Source: Galeruca laticollis
Lineage: Eukaryota; Arthropoda; Insecta; Coleoptera; Chrysomelidae
Assembly: GCA_963921935.1 (NCBI GenBank)
Contig: OY998178.1
Location: 201,849,694-201,913,693 of the forward strand
DNA: 64,000 nucleotides
Reading direction: 5' to 3'
The position numbers and the translations under genes are program-made. The notes beneath the pieces were generated by a model. That model did not search any database. It saw only the letters and a program-made list of their open reading frames with translations, and was not told where the DNA came from. Positions 21,541 to 33,489 of this stretch are shown here, piece by piece; positions within the stretch are counted from its first letter, which is position 1, and each line of letters starts with the position of its first letter.

Positions 21541-22169
21541 AAGTAAATGTGGTCTGATTCACCTATAGAAAAGGAACTAGAAAGCTTGTAAGACGAGCGC
21601 TACTACCACGGAAGTGTTAAGCAATACTGTTTAAATTTAGATTTTTATTAAATGTTGTTACTTCAACCTTGTAATTGCCCCCCGTATCTCTACCTTTCGA
21701 CAGCAGTCGATTTCATGTTGAACAAAATCAGTTCGTTTCTTGTTGTACGTTTTTTGGTTTTAAAAAACAGGAAAAAAATCCTGGCTTTCATTACTATTTG
21801 TAGGAGAGAAATTATGTTTAGTCGACATTTTAGTCTTTAGTGGATGAAGGTTTTCCTGCAATTTGTGAAATGTAAGTTTAATTTTAAATCAACACTACAA
21901 GTAAGTTGTAATGATTTCAAAAATTATTTTCTTTATTTAGTTAACCGATTTTTTCTTTCTGATTTATTATAGCCTTTGAAAATGAAGACAATGCTCTTGG
22001 AAAGCTTGGGTAATGTACTATTTGATTCACTTTATCTCTAACCTGTAAAGTTTTTTTGGCTGCTATCTCCACGAGTTTGAGTGTTTTTTTAACAAAGACC
22101 ACTCTTTGAAGTTTTATTTTTTAACTAGTAAGCCGTGACTAACTGCCAACTTTTGGTTTTTGGTTTATA

Positions 22170-22173
<4 letters not shown>

Positions 22174-22231
<58 letters not shown>
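22174..22231. repeat. (TA)n microsatellite
   Basis: An uninterrupted TA dinucleotide run of 58 bases. Confidence 0.97.
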
Positions 22232-22236
<5 letters not shown>

Positions 22237-22610
22237 TGTATTACTATTTTGATTTATTAAATTTTAGTGTGGCTAGCTCATTAAAGGAAATGAAAATTTT
22301 TATGTATTTATTTATGCGGTGAGAATGAAATACTCTTTCTACTTTTTGGGTTCCAGTTATTTTCACTCTTTATCTCCAATACTTTATCTATTATTCATTC
22401 AAACAACTTTTATAATTTTTTGTTAAATATTATTTGGCGCGTCTATGGTTAAAAATTCTCAGTAGAATAGTCGATTCCAGATCTCACAGTAATAACAGAA
22501 GTCAATTCGTATCCGTTGAAGTGATATTTAAGAAAACAATGATTTCAAGAATACATTTTATATTAAATAGATTGTATTAGTCAGGAAATATATATTATAA
22601 ATTTGAAGAA

Positions 22611-22800
22611 AAAACAAAGTGATGAAATGTCTCATGCTAATATAAAAATTGAGAAGTCGAAATTAATAAACGTTAAATAGAAATGTGAGGTACTAAATTT
22701 GGACAAAGAAATAAAGTGATGAAATGTCTTATGGTAATATGAAAATTGAGAAGACGAAGTTAATAAACGTCAAATATAAATACGTAAGTACTTAAGTTTT
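22611..22800 (+). repeat. Tandem duplication, ~97-bp unit, 2 copies
   Basis: AAAGTGATGAAATGTCT recurs 97 bp apart (near 22616 and 22713). The following ATTGAGAAG...TTAATAAACGT stretch is also shared, with scattered substitutions. No coding meaning is seen. Confidence 0.85.
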
Positions 22801-23713
22801 TGTAATTATTTTATCAGATCTGTTTTTATATATTTAATATAAATGTTGGTACCAACAAAGACAAGAAAAACTAACCTTGTTCTCACATCCTCACTAATCC
22901 TCCTTCTTGAAGTGTTGTCTTCCAAAACCATACCATATTGATCTGCCGTTACATCCAATAGCTTGTTATCTTTTAAAATTTTTTTGTATGTAGCTCTCTA
23001 TAGTATTGTGTTATATAAGTTTATTCGCTACTTCTTCTATTGATTAGGGTTTTTTTTCATAAAATTTTGTTAGTTTAAAATTTCTTATAGTTTCTATCAC
23101 ATGTCATACCTCGTTCATCTCCCAAAAAAAACCTCTTCCACTTTTTTAATCAACAAGCTCTAATTGTTTTTTTCGTTGCTATGCCAAAATCATATGTGTG
23201 CTGATTTCAAATTCATTCCCTAATTCTTAAGTTTCAATTTTTTTAAATTGTGTTTGTGTCCTTTTAAAATGTTCTTCCTACCTAATTATTATTATTCTTT
23301 TACATAAACTATCCTCTATTCCTATTTTCTAATTCCTAAATATTCCTAAATATTTATTTACTCAACAACAAATTCATATATTTCCTGACACAATAAATAT
23401 AAATTTCTGTGATTTCTGCTTCTTTTTCGAGTTTTTTACATTATTCATTTCCATTGACTTTTTTGACATATATGTCACTGTGATATGCAACCAAACAATC
23501 CTCTCCTACGTGATATTTCCTAACCTTCTGACATTACATATCATAAAATTCTCTCCTTAATGTCACATCAAAACACTAGTAAGGTCATCTTGTACATTTA
23601 CCAAGTATTTGTATATTTTACAGTACTTCTCGTTGATAAACATTTTAAATAAAAACGGTTAGAAATTAAAAGCAAGTATTTTTTATAATTCAATTCAGTT
23701 TGCGATTGCTGAA

Positions 23714-24200
23714 CTACACATAACCCAAAAATGAAAAGACGCTACCATTCGGATACGAATTTAAGTAGTTAAATGGTATCAAATCCATTTCTCCATCCAA
23801 CATTATGATTGTAGTTGATCTGAAATATATCGATAAGCCAAGTAATATTACGGGCAGTATAAATTTCATTCCATACGTAAATCCGAATATCAGCAGCCTT
23901 ATTAATTCTGTCACAACGTCATATTTTATGTTTATCTTTCATATCTTTTTTTGGATTTTAAGAGTGATGATCTATGAATCGTTTGATCTAGTATATGAGT
24001 CCTGTTGCTTCATTATATACTTTATAGCTCCATTTATTTTATATCAAATCTCAGAAAAAATTTCATCGAAATCTCTTGGTATTTCCACAGCACAATTTAC
24101 GAGCATTAGCTCAAATTTGTCAGTCAATTTTTGTGAGGTTTTTCAGCTTCTTACTTCATTCTTAGATACAAGCAGTGAAATGTGTCGGTGTGTGAAAAAA
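23714..24200 (-). pseudogene. Unassigned membrane-protein-like fragment
   Basis: The minus strand at 23714-23914 encodes a strongly hydrophobic helix (about 25 residues around IFGFTYGMKFILPVILLGL), then a short polar loop ending in YPNGSVFSFLGY. Upstream minus-strand sequence to 24200 keeps partly open frames with a charged helical character. The pattern loosely recalls an insect chemoreceptor fragment, but no diagnostic motif is present and a chance reading is possible. The plus-strand frame over the same bases (23805-24203) is equally open. Confidence 0.2.
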
Positions 24201-24203
24201 TAA

Positions 24204-25630
24204 TGCTTCATTTCACGCCTCTATGCTGTATTCTACCTATTCTAACGAACAACTTCATTAGGCGTAGGGCAATAGTAATTAGTCGTATGTCTTAATAAGC
24301 GTTGAATCAGAAATGTTAGGGTAGATCGTTAGGCGTATTATGCATATACGTTGCATGCGTGCACGAGGCGATATGATGTGGGATTTAACTTTTTTAACTT
24401 TTTTCTCCTCCTATCTCATAATTATTACTGATAAATTTATTGTTCTAGCATATAAAACATCATACTGTGTACCGCTTGTAGTGCAATAAATTAAATATTT
24501 CCCAATCATTTATTTATATCAATATTCAAATTATTCAGGTATAAATATTATAGTACCTCGTAAACTTAACTTGAGTCCTGAGTATAATAATGAAACGACA
24601 CTGTTAAAGGAGAAAAGCCCGCAGCAGTTATTTCAATCTAATTGTATCGAATTCATATTATTGTAGTGTCGTTAACGAAGGAGAAGAACTGTCAACACAA
24701 TGTGTCATGTTTAATGAGTGGTTACAGTCACGTTACAATACGAATGTTTTTTTTAACCCATTAATGCCCGCCGGCTTATAAATGTTCCAACGTATCTTAA
24801 TTTTTTTTTGAAAATTCTATAGACTTGTTACTGCTGAAGATACATAAAAATATTCTTTGGGATGTTGTTAATAAGGCATAATTTTTCCTAAAATTCAGAG
24901 TTAGTAGTTTTTGATTAATAAGTCAAAATATCGCTCGTTGCACAACAGTTTGCCAAAGGTGTTTGCACTCTAGTGAACATTGATTGTTTTTGTTCACCTA
25001 CATTATTTCAATAAAAGAGTTTTTACATTGTTATTACGCTCAAAACATTGTACAACAATGCTGCAGTAAAATAAGTTTTCCGCCTACCTATATCCATAGT
25101 ATACATTTCCTGGCCTCATTGTAGGGAGCAAAGTCGGACTTTTCCTCCCTAGAGAGGAAAAGAACTATTCTTCCCTAGAGATAAAAAGTAAAAGTGGCGT
25201 CATAAAACGTTATCAATGAAATACTTTTTGCAACTCCGATTCAATATATTCTATTGCTGTTTTTTATGTTATTATCACCTTCCAATATTCTTATAAAATG
25301 TTTCAAATTTCTAAATTAATCTTTCCTAACTTTTATTCAAATTATCTGTCATCATTCTCATAATTGTTCTTTCACTTCATACATTTTTTATCTCCTAGCA
25401 ACTATAGATCAACCATCCCCAGTAGAATTCTTTCAACTTATTTTCATATAGCATCTGCCAATAAAATGATTTCAAAATGCCTATAGATCAACTATCTCCC
25501 AATAAAATTATTTTAAAATTTGAACATAATCATTTTCAAATATAAACAAATTTTCAATATTCTCATTTAAACCATCATTCTATATATTAACATTAACTAA
25601 AATAGAATTATTATTAATATTTTTTTATAA
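24204..25630. other. AT-rich DNA, nothing recognised
   Basis: This lies just beyond the Gypsy pol 3' end, where an LTR would be expected. I found no pair of matching direct repeats that would define LTRs. A short purine/pyrimidine-rich block with TCCCTAGAGAGGAAAAG-like repeats lies at 25125-25190. Confidence 0.45.
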
Positions 25631-25639
25631 TAAAACTTG

Positions 25640-26095
25640 ATTAATGTTCAATATTAAAAATACCTACAATTTTAGTGGAATCTAATTCCTTCAAGACATA
25701 ACTATTCTGTCCATTCTCATTATCTATTCTAGAAGGTCCCTCATAAAGCAATTCTAATTTAACACCTATTTTTTTCTCTATCTGCTACCTTAAATCTCTT
25801 AACTAAAACCAAATCTCCTTTTTTAAATTTAACTTTTCTTATTATATTTTTCTGACATTTTCCTTTGATATTTCTCAGCAGCTTTTTGCAATTCTATTAA
25901 CTTCTTTAACATTCTTCATAATTTTCTATTTCCTGGAATTCCCGTTTTTAATTTGGATATCTTCCTGTCATTGAATATATAGGTAATACTTCTGTTACGT
26001 TACACCATGCGAAACACAACTTAAATATTCTTCAACCTTCATCAAATTATTATCACATTCTTCCTGATTTTACTTTCCCGACCAACCTATCTAAT
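25640..26095 (-). pseudogene. Gypsy integrase C-terminal part
   Basis: In several frames the minus strand gives an integrase segment ending in MTGRYPN, then a basic stretch with VKFKKGDLVLVKRFK, then YEGPSRI...SYVLKEL and a terminal GIFNIEH. The last part corresponds to the GPF/Y-type module and C-terminus of Gypsy integrases. A stop follows near 25640. It is separated from the catalytic part by about 0.8 kb of inserted repeats. Confidence 0.65.
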
Positions 26096-26270
26096 ATACG
26101 AGAAAAGTATTGGATTACCCCAAAAAAAGTTGGAAGTTGGAATTTTTTTTTTGAATTATTTTCTCGTTTTCCATCAACTACAACCCAAAAAAACGGTTTT
26201 TAGAAAAAAAATCCTGTGTGTATGTTGTCGTCGTCGTTGTCGTCGGCCACTTTTCGTTACATGTCTTGTT

Positions 26271-26850
26271 AGCACGATACAGCATCCGGAGTTTATCAAG
26301 TCACCAATTTTATGATTAAATATTATTCAGAAAATTTCACAGACGAACCCTATTGATTTTCAACTCACAAGAACTTCTACAATAGATGCTATAGTACTTT
26401 AAGTATGACATTTTTGTCATTTTTGGAGAAATTTCCGAAATTTAGCACGATATAGCCTCCGGAGTATATACAAGTGACCAATTTTATGATTGGATATTAT
26501 TCAAAGCGTCTCAAAGATGAATCCTATGAATATTCAGCTCACTAAAACCAGTACACAGGGTTCTATGGTACTTGAAGTACCAAATTATTGTCGTTTTTAG
26601 AGAATTTTCAGTTTGTTATCAAGATACAGCCTCCAGAGAGTATACAAGTGACCAATTTTATATTTGAATATTGTTTAAGGTATCTCACAGATGTACCCTA
26701 TTGATTTTCAGCTGACTAGTGCGAGTACAACGGGTCCTATAAATTCAGATATATCTGGTTATTTTTGGACAAATTTTGGTTTGTTAACACGATACATCCC
26801 CCGAAGTGTATACAAGTGACAATTTTTTGATAGAATATTATTCAGGGCCA
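26271..26850 (+). repeat. ~173-bp tandem repeat block, about 3.4 copies
   Basis: AGCACGATACAGCC-like starts recur at 26271, 26444, 26618 and 26786 (spacing 173, 174, 168). Each is followed by TATACAAGTGACCAATTTTA with small changes and then by an ACCCTATTGATTTTCAGCTC-like segment. The block lies inside the Gypsy integrase, so it arrived or expanded after that element. It resembles a small piece of satellite DNA. Confidence 0.85.
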
Positions 26851-26884
26851 CAGATGCAGAAAAGTTAGTTTAATCTTTAAAACC

Positions 26885-27560
26885 GTTTATTTTCAATGAA
26901 TATTCTTAAATATTTAATTACTTCTATATATCTTTTTGCATAATTCGCAGCGGGTGCATTATACTAATATTTCTCTTGCCAATATTGTTTTTTTAAAAAA
27001 AAATACATTCTATAATTTCGGAAATATGTGGCATTATCCATAATACAATTCATGGGTTTCCCTATTTCTTCGAAATATCTATTAAACTCCTTTATTACTT
27101 CGTTGGTATTATTTTTCCTACATACATATAATTTACCATATTTCGAAAAAATATCTACTATCACCCGAATATGCCTGCTCCCTTGTTCACTCATAACTTA
27201 ATTACGTATTATATCCATTGGCACTAATTCCAATGGTTTTCTTGATAGAACACTCTTAAAAACATTATGAATAATTTTATTTTTGTTTCGAAATTTGACA
27301 GATTTCACAATTTCTTGTTATTTCCTTACTAATTTCAATATCTCCTTTCATAATATAATTTTCCCTAAATAATAACCATGTTTTTCCACTCCCTACGTAA
27401 CCATATTCTTGATGTACTTCTTTTAAAACTAAAATTCCCAATTCTTCTGTTATAACATATAACTTCCTTTTTGTTAACTTCTTTTAAAAATACCTGTTCT
27501 TTAAATCTACACCGTTTTCTGTCCTTTTCATACAAACGCTCTTGATCCTTTTCTATTGCT
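26885..27560 (-). pseudogene. Gypsy integrase, zinc and catalytic part
   Basis: The frame at 26964-27194 contains VIVDIFSKYGKLYVCRK (first catalytic Asp region of the integrase core) and IMDNATYF, where the second Asp is expected (usually SDNG). Downstream in other frames, RYIEVIKYLRIFIENK-like sequence marks the helix with the catalytic Glu. Upstream (27365-27560) is a degenerate linker/zinc region. Integrase would insert the cDNA copy into chromosomes; here it is dead. Confidence 0.68.
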
Positions 27561-27619
27561 CCAATTGAAAATATCCCTTCACTTTCCTTTAAAATAGTCA
27601 TACCAATTTTAACTTCTCT

Positions 27620-28904
27620 CTTATTTATACTATTTTTAACTTCTGGTCTTGTAAATGTATTGGCTATATTATTTTTTCCTGATATATAAACAATTTCAAA
27701 ACTATACTCTTGTAACAATAGACTCCAACGTTAAATTCTATTATTCCCAAATTTATTATTCAAAATCCCTTTCAAAGCTGCCTGATCAGTTTCAATATGA
27801 AATTTATTCACTAATAAATAATACCTCCACTTTTTACCCCAAAATATCACACTTGCCAATTCTAAATCTGTTGAACTATAATTTCATTCATAACCCTTCG
27901 TCATTCAACAAATAAAACTTATTGGAACTTCTTCTTCCTCATCTCTTTCTAACAATATTCCTGCAAATCTGTCCATTGACGCATCTGTCCTAACTATGAA
28001 GTTCTGTTCATATCGTGGATGATAAACCATAAGATTTTTTTTAAATTTGTCTTTTAATCGTTGAAAATCATTCTCTCTTTCTTCAGTCCATTTTACACTT
28101 TTTCTTAAAATTCTGTAAAGTATTTTCCTTTTTCTCGAATCTGGTATTAATCTTCTAAAATAAATCAATGTTCCTAAAAATCCGGCAAAGTTTTAAATTT
28201 TTCTTTTATATTCAATAATGGATTCCGCTTTTTCTGAATCCATTTTCAAACCAATTTCATTTATAATATATCCTAAATATGTTATTTCTTTTTGGAAAAA
28301 CTGACACTTTATATTCCATTTATTTTTAATCCCTCTATATCCAATTCCTTTAATACCATCTCGAAATATTTCGAATATTCATGAAATCTTCATATTTGTC
28401 CAAAATTCCATGAGGCGCTCTATCTATTGCTGGACATGCACTCTACAGACCAAAAAGTACTACGCAAAATCTTTATAAAACACCATCAATCGAAAAACCA
28501 GTATAATCTCTACTATTTATTTCTAATGGTATTAACCAAAAACTATATTTTAAATCAATTTTTGAGAATATCACTGAGGTAGTTATTCTTCCAAATATTG
28601 CATCAACATTCATTGGTGACACTGTATATTAATTAGAATTTCTTGCATCTAAACACAATCTTATTTCACCACTTGATTTTCTTACTAATGAATTAACAAA
28701 TATTGTTGTACATTTCTGTATTATACCTTCTTTGTACATATTTTCAATTTCTCCTCTTACCTCTTTTTGATAATGATATGGAATAGGATTCGTTTCAGTT
28801 TTGAAAATCTCTATTCCTTTAACTTCTAATTTGTGTTGTTTATAGGTTCTTGATATTCTTAAACCCTTCTTTCTCAAATCTTTATACTTCCCTAATAAAT
28901 CCAA
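27620..28904 (-). pseudogene. Gypsy reverse transcriptase and RNase H
   Basis: The RT begins near 28904 with NPIPYHYQKEV and VRKSSGEIRLCLDARN. Next come FSKIDLKYSFWLIPL, YTGFSIDG and VLFGL.SA in shifted frames (28630-28420). The catalytic aspartate box is replaced by a degenerate KYEDFMN-like stretch. The connection and RNase H start follow at 28168-27905 (VKWTEEREN, then VRTDASMDRFAGILLE with an RNase H Asp). Its end, YSFEIVYISGKNNIANTFTR, is at about 27718. Many stops; inactive. Confidence 0.75.
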
Positions 28905-28952
28905 ATCCTATTTTTTATATATATCTCGGAATTTTATTTCATACTTTTTTAC

Positions 28953-29340
28953 TTATATTTTCATGGTCTTCTTCTGGCATTTAATATCGTTTATAATTTC
29001 TTGTTTGTTCATTATAATTGTCATTTTATTTATTTCTAACTTCTTTTTTTCAAACCAAATTAATACTCCATGTTTTTCCATTTTATCTATCCCCATTACT
29101 ACATCTGCTCCCATATTTTTCATAACTAACGTATTCATATCTATTGAAACTGCCTTTTTCCTTATTTCTCCTGTTACTGTCATTTCTTTCCATTAGCTCC
29201 AATTAAATTTATTCTCGGAATTTTCATTTTATTTTCACTCGATTTTTGAACTTTCTTCACTTCATCTTCTTCAATTGATGATGCTTCTGACCCGCAATCA
29301 ATTAAAATCAAAACAGTATTCCCATACGAATTTCCCCATA
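28953..29340 (-). pseudogene. Gypsy protease region
   Basis: A minus-strand frame reads LILIDCGSEASSI around 29283-29310, matching the Asp-x-Gly-Ser active site of retroviral-type aspartic proteases. The frame at 28953-29183 follows after a shift and contains VVMGIDKMEKHGVLI, equivalent to the LG-D segment after the flap. The protease would process the Gag-Pol polyprotein. Confidence 0.6.
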
Positions 29341-29731
29341 AATACAATAATTTAGATTAATTCTCCAATTTAATTTTACCTTCTGCTAAATTTACGAATT
29401 CACTTGGATGTTCATAATTACATATACTAAGAATTTTGTTACTACCCTGATTATTTATAAAAAAATGTATTTCCATTTTCTTATTCAGTTTGTATCTCAT
29501 TGAATCTGCCATCATTTATCTTTTCACTACCCCCATTTCTTTCTTGTCTTTTGTTCTCTATTCCTCTATACATTTGTCTTGTATTGTTATAGTTTTCATT
29601 ACTTCTAACATGTTTATTATCTCATTTTCACTCCAATTTCTTCCCACTCCATGATTTTGGTCTCAAGTATATTCTCTTTTCCTTCTATTGTTCCTATTTT
29701 CTGACATTGTTCTGTCATTATCATTCTTATT

Positions 29732-30004
29732 TTATTGTGAAGAATTTTGTTGCCTATCTCTTTGCATATTTCTATTCATATTATTTATTCTGAACTCTTC
29801 ATTCTCATTTACCCTCCTAAATCTGAATTCACCTAAATTTAAACTTCTTTCAATCCTTAATAAATAATTTGAAAATTGTTCCATTCTGTTTATGTCATGT
29901 ATATTTTCTATAACGTCTCTATCAAAATGTCTGGAAATATGCAATACAATATCTTCTTCTTTCATTTTGGGATTTACATATTGTGCAAAATTATATAATT
30001 TCAT
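29732..30004 (-). pseudogene. Gypsy gag fragment
   Basis: A 90-residue frame with MKEEDIVLHISRHFDRDV and MEQFSNYLLRIERSL, a pattern seen near the C-terminal capsid part of Gypsy gag in insects, then a basic Asn/Arg/Gln-rich tail. It begins at about 30004, where the element is cut by the BEL/Pao boundary. Confidence 0.55.
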
Positions 30005-30009
30005 TGCAC

Positions 30010-31350
30010 AATAATTTAACTTTGTATTTTATAATGACATCTATCCCCCAAGTGAATTTGAATGTAGATAAGGTAATTATAATTTCGCGGATTCTAAATA
30101 AATTATCTGACAAAACTTTTGCCACGCCCGGTAAAATCAATCTACTGATAAGAGCAGATGTTTATCATGATCTGTTAACCTATGGCCGCGTCAAACTAGG
30201 TGACAGTCTACACACTCTTTTTAATACCCATTTGGGCTACATTATCTCGGGAAAACTGAACTACCCAACAAGAATCAAAACAAACACCCGCTATCTCGTA
30301 TCATGTAGCCAGTGAACCCGTAAACTCCAATCCTGACAGTGAATTACAAAACATTCTCTCAAAATTCAGGGAAATCGAAAAAATCCCAAAAGATGAACTA
30401 TCAGAATTAATTTTCAAATCTACAACTAAAATTCTCGAAAACGGACATTTCCAAGTTGATATTCCGATAAAATCTGTCACAGAACACAAAAAGTTAGGTG
30501 ACTCTCTCAAAGTAGCCAAAAATCGGTTCTTCTCTTCAGAAAAACGATTGCAACAAAAGTCCGATCTCTACTAAGAATATTAATAATTTATTCATGACCA
30601 AATTTCACTCGAACATGCGGAATATGTACACCTCTATCATTGCAAAATTCACTTGAAAAACTATTTCCGAGCTGAAATAATTGCTTGAACCGGCTGGTTT
30701 CCATTTGCTTGAATGGGGATCTAATTCTCTAACCCGCCTAGGAAAAATATCGCTAGCACAAATAACTGAATTCGACATCAATCTAGAACAATCTCCGTCT
30801 AATTGTTTAGGCGTAAAATGGAATCCCATAACCGATGAATTCCAAATATCCGTACCCACTGAACTCGTCAGTGAGGGCAATAATACAGAGATAAATTTCT
30901 GTCACAAATCACACAGAGTTATAACACGCTGGTCCCGCGGTCGTGAAAGAAAAAATGCGAATGCAGAAAATTTGGAAATTTAAATGTAACTAGGTTGATG
31001 AAATCACCGAATAGAAAATCTTACAAACCATCTGTCCAATAAAGCATTCAAAAATTTCTCGTTTCAATTTCAATTACAAACAAATAAACAAAATGGAACT
31101 TCTTTCCTTTTCAAATGCGAGTACCGCAGTCGATGTCAGAATTATTTACACTGATAAAAAAGATTCATGTATTCTGATATCTGCCAAATCGCATATTGCA
31201 CCACTGAAAATTATCTCAATTCCCAGACTTGAACTGTGGAATGCTTTTATCCCAAAACCTGACCCAAAAAGTCAAAAACGTGTTAGAAACTCAAATCAAC
31301 ATAAATTCTGTTAATTTGTAGACTGACTCTCAAATTGCTCAAATCTTCTT
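30010..31350 (+). pseudogene. BEL/Pao pol fragment (protease, RT, RNase H), decayed
   Basis: Plus-strand frames follow BEL/Pao order. At 30041-30300 is the protease-associated segment with PGKINLLIRADVYHDLL and LGYIISG. From 30301 comes the RT N-terminal region, with LGDSLKVAKNRF and a following ERRL-like helix. At 30681-30983 is an RT segment with LEPAGFHLLEWGSN and LGVKWNPITDEF. At 31093-31350 is the RNase H start, with AKSHIAPLKIISIPRLEL then TDSQIAQIF. The fragment has many stops, and integrase and LTRs are not recognised. It abuts the Gypsy gag in opposite orientation. Confidence 0.78.
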
Positions 31351-32191
31351 TTCAGGAGTCTAGCACTTAATTTGTAGGTAGTTCTAAAAAAAATTCATTC
31401 AAAGGAAAGAATTATAGAACTTCCTGACACCATTTGATATAATAAAATAATCAACCCAAGTAATTGACGGTGGTCTACAATGATTGACGTAAATAATTTA
31501 CGTACCTCACACCAAGACTAAAATTTATTTTATTGCTTTAGGATATATGAACTGAACCATTATAAATGGGTTAAGTTACAACCCCTATTCAGAGAGGCCA
31601 CTTTCAGGAAATGATGCAATGACACAACTTATCTCTATTGTCAATGGGCAATTGACCGGGCGTCGAGATTTGAGTGTCCACCCAAATATAAAAAAAGAAA
31701 GGTAGCTTTTCGACATCCCGTTCTAAATACAACTGGTCTCTAAGTTAATCACTGTCGGAAATGATCATCTAACAGTCTTCTCAACCTGTGATAAAATATT
31801 AACTCTAGAGCAAACAAAAGACTGTGGTGAAAAAATCTCTCGTCCGAATCGGATGCACTTCAGCGTAACTACTCAGTTGAGTGAATCTCTCTGGTCAGAA
31901 TAAAACTGTAAACTAATATCATACTGATCAACGTTAGATCAGCTTCAAATTTATACCAAACCTGGAAAATTACGATTTTACCTAAAAGTATAAAAATATC
32001 TATCGTGTTAGTATGCGAAATACAACAGTGCAAACTATGAGTGTTTTAGTTCTATAATAATCGGAGAGAAATACATATTTATCAAACGAACATCTAATAT
32101 ATGGGAACAACTGTAACTAATTATCTAACAGTCAACTCATTAAGGTCATTTGTCGTTTCTATCTTACTAGCAATTTTTTTCAAGATTGATT

Positions 32192-32424
32192 TATGCTCAT
32201 ATTAGTGTTTTTAAATGAAACTCAAGGTCTCTAGTTAATTCCACAATATAATACAAGTTATTGAAAATTCTAAGAAATTGACAATTGTTTCGATAAATCA
32301 ATATCATCGTCAATTTCTTAGAATTTTCAATAACTTGTATTATATTGTGGAATTAACTAGAGACCTTGAGTTTCATTTAAAAACACTAATATGAGCATAT
32401 TCCACGAAGTAAGGGTCGAGACAG
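32192..32424. repeat. Palindrome of two Penelope family 1 ends
   Basis: Arms 32192-32282 and 32309-32399 (91 bp each) are reverse complements with essentially no mismatch, around a 26-nt loop. The right arm plus the sequence to 32424 equals the family 1 3' terminus, with CACGAAGTAAGGGTCGAGAC at its end, as in copies B and C. So two element ends are joined head to head with no coding region. The hammerhead-like core is present in one orientation across the loop, but its first base is T instead of C. Confidence 0.88.
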
Positions 32425-32929
32425 TCAATTTCATTGATTTATGCTGTTTATAATTTATTGTCCTATTTAAGTGTATATATTATACGTTACTTAACATTAC
32501 AACTGGTCCTTCATTCCAATAACTTATTGAAGATAAAAGAAATATTCACCTCATGTGTAGCAGAGAACGACAAGCACGCAGCCCACTCAACAAACGTAGT
32601 TCATCTACAACAAAAGAGAAAAATCGACGTAGAATCATCAGTAGGTACACGTAAAAACAATTGAGTATTATGGTTTCTCAAAAGAACGGTAACCATACAT
32701 TGTTCTGATGATCTAACGGAAGATTATTAAATTCAAAATGTAGAAGTAGTGATCAAAACATAAGGCAATGTCTCAAATTTTGCGGGTAACATTCAATTTA
32801 TGATTTTCTTAAATATTGGTATAAATACCTTTAATCTATGTTGACATTATCGGCCATTTTCCATTGTTAGTTTACTTCTGACAGACACAAAGGATGGACA
32901 TGGCGTTTGGCGAGGATACTTTCTGTTTA

Positions 32930-33480
32930 TACATGGTAAAAACTCTTCAGACAAGACCGAAAAGACGATAGACATTATATCCACCCTGGATGCTCCTGTA
33001 CTTCCATTGAAGAAAATGTTAGAACAGTGAAGAAAATTGTTATAGGCAATTGTCTAATCACTATAAATGAAGTGACTGATTATGTCGACTCACTAATTGG
33101 CTGAATTTTTTTCGGATATATTGGGCTGAAACATGTGGCACAGAAATTTCTACCAAAGATACCGTCTCATGAACATCTCCCAGATCTGTTAAATCAAATA
33201 TGATCAACATTTGCTTGAAAGGGTCATAACTGCTGACAAAGCAGCCAGAAGAGCAAAGACAAAAACATACCAAGTTTGGTCAAATGGAAAGATTTTACTA
33301 ACTGTGTTCTTCGATCACCATACCGTGATGCTTCCTGAGCTCTTCCAAAAAAATCGTGCATTCAACTAGAAAATATAACTTTAAGTTATCCGCCGTTTGC
33401 ATGAAGCAATACGAACGCCACGACCGGATTTGTGATAACAAAATTCGATGCTCTTGCAAGATGATAATACCATGTTACGG
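32930..33480 (+). pseudogene. mariner transposase remnant
   Basis: In shifting plus-strand frames the sequence gives, in order, an SENV-like helix start (IEENVRTVKKIVIGN), ITINEVTDYV, GLKHVAQKFLPKI, then KILLTVFFDHHTVM (first Asp region), LFQKNRAFN, RRLHEAIRTPRPDL and LLQDDNTML (second Asp region). This order and these motifs are those of mariner transposases. It is riddled with stops and shifts and ends near 33480, before the third acidic residue. No inverted repeats were found. Confidence 0.75.
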
Positions 33481-33489
33481 GTTAATTAT

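Larger units (their letters stand above)
17830..21640 (+). mobile_element. RTE-like LINE, decayed
   Basis: Plus-strand frames, in order, give a coiled-coil ORF1 (17906-18494), an APE-type endonuclease (19066-19830) and a reverse transcriptase (20252-21540). All carry many stops and shifts. The endonuclease is of the kind often annotated in insects as endonuclease-reverse transcriptase or craniofacial development protein 2-like, which I place near the RTE group. Similarity fades near 21640. Boundaries are approximate. Confidence 0.72.
25640..30004 (-). mobile_element. Ty3/Gypsy-type retrotransposon, decayed
   Basis: Minus-strand fragments appear in Gypsy order: gag (30004-29732), protease (about 29340-28953), reverse transcriptase/RNase H (28904-27620) and integrase (27560-25640). 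All are broken by stops, and the integrase is interrupted by tandem repeats (26095-26880). The 5' end stops at about 30004 against an oppositely oriented BEL/Pao fragment. No LTR could be recognised at either side. Confidence 0.78.
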
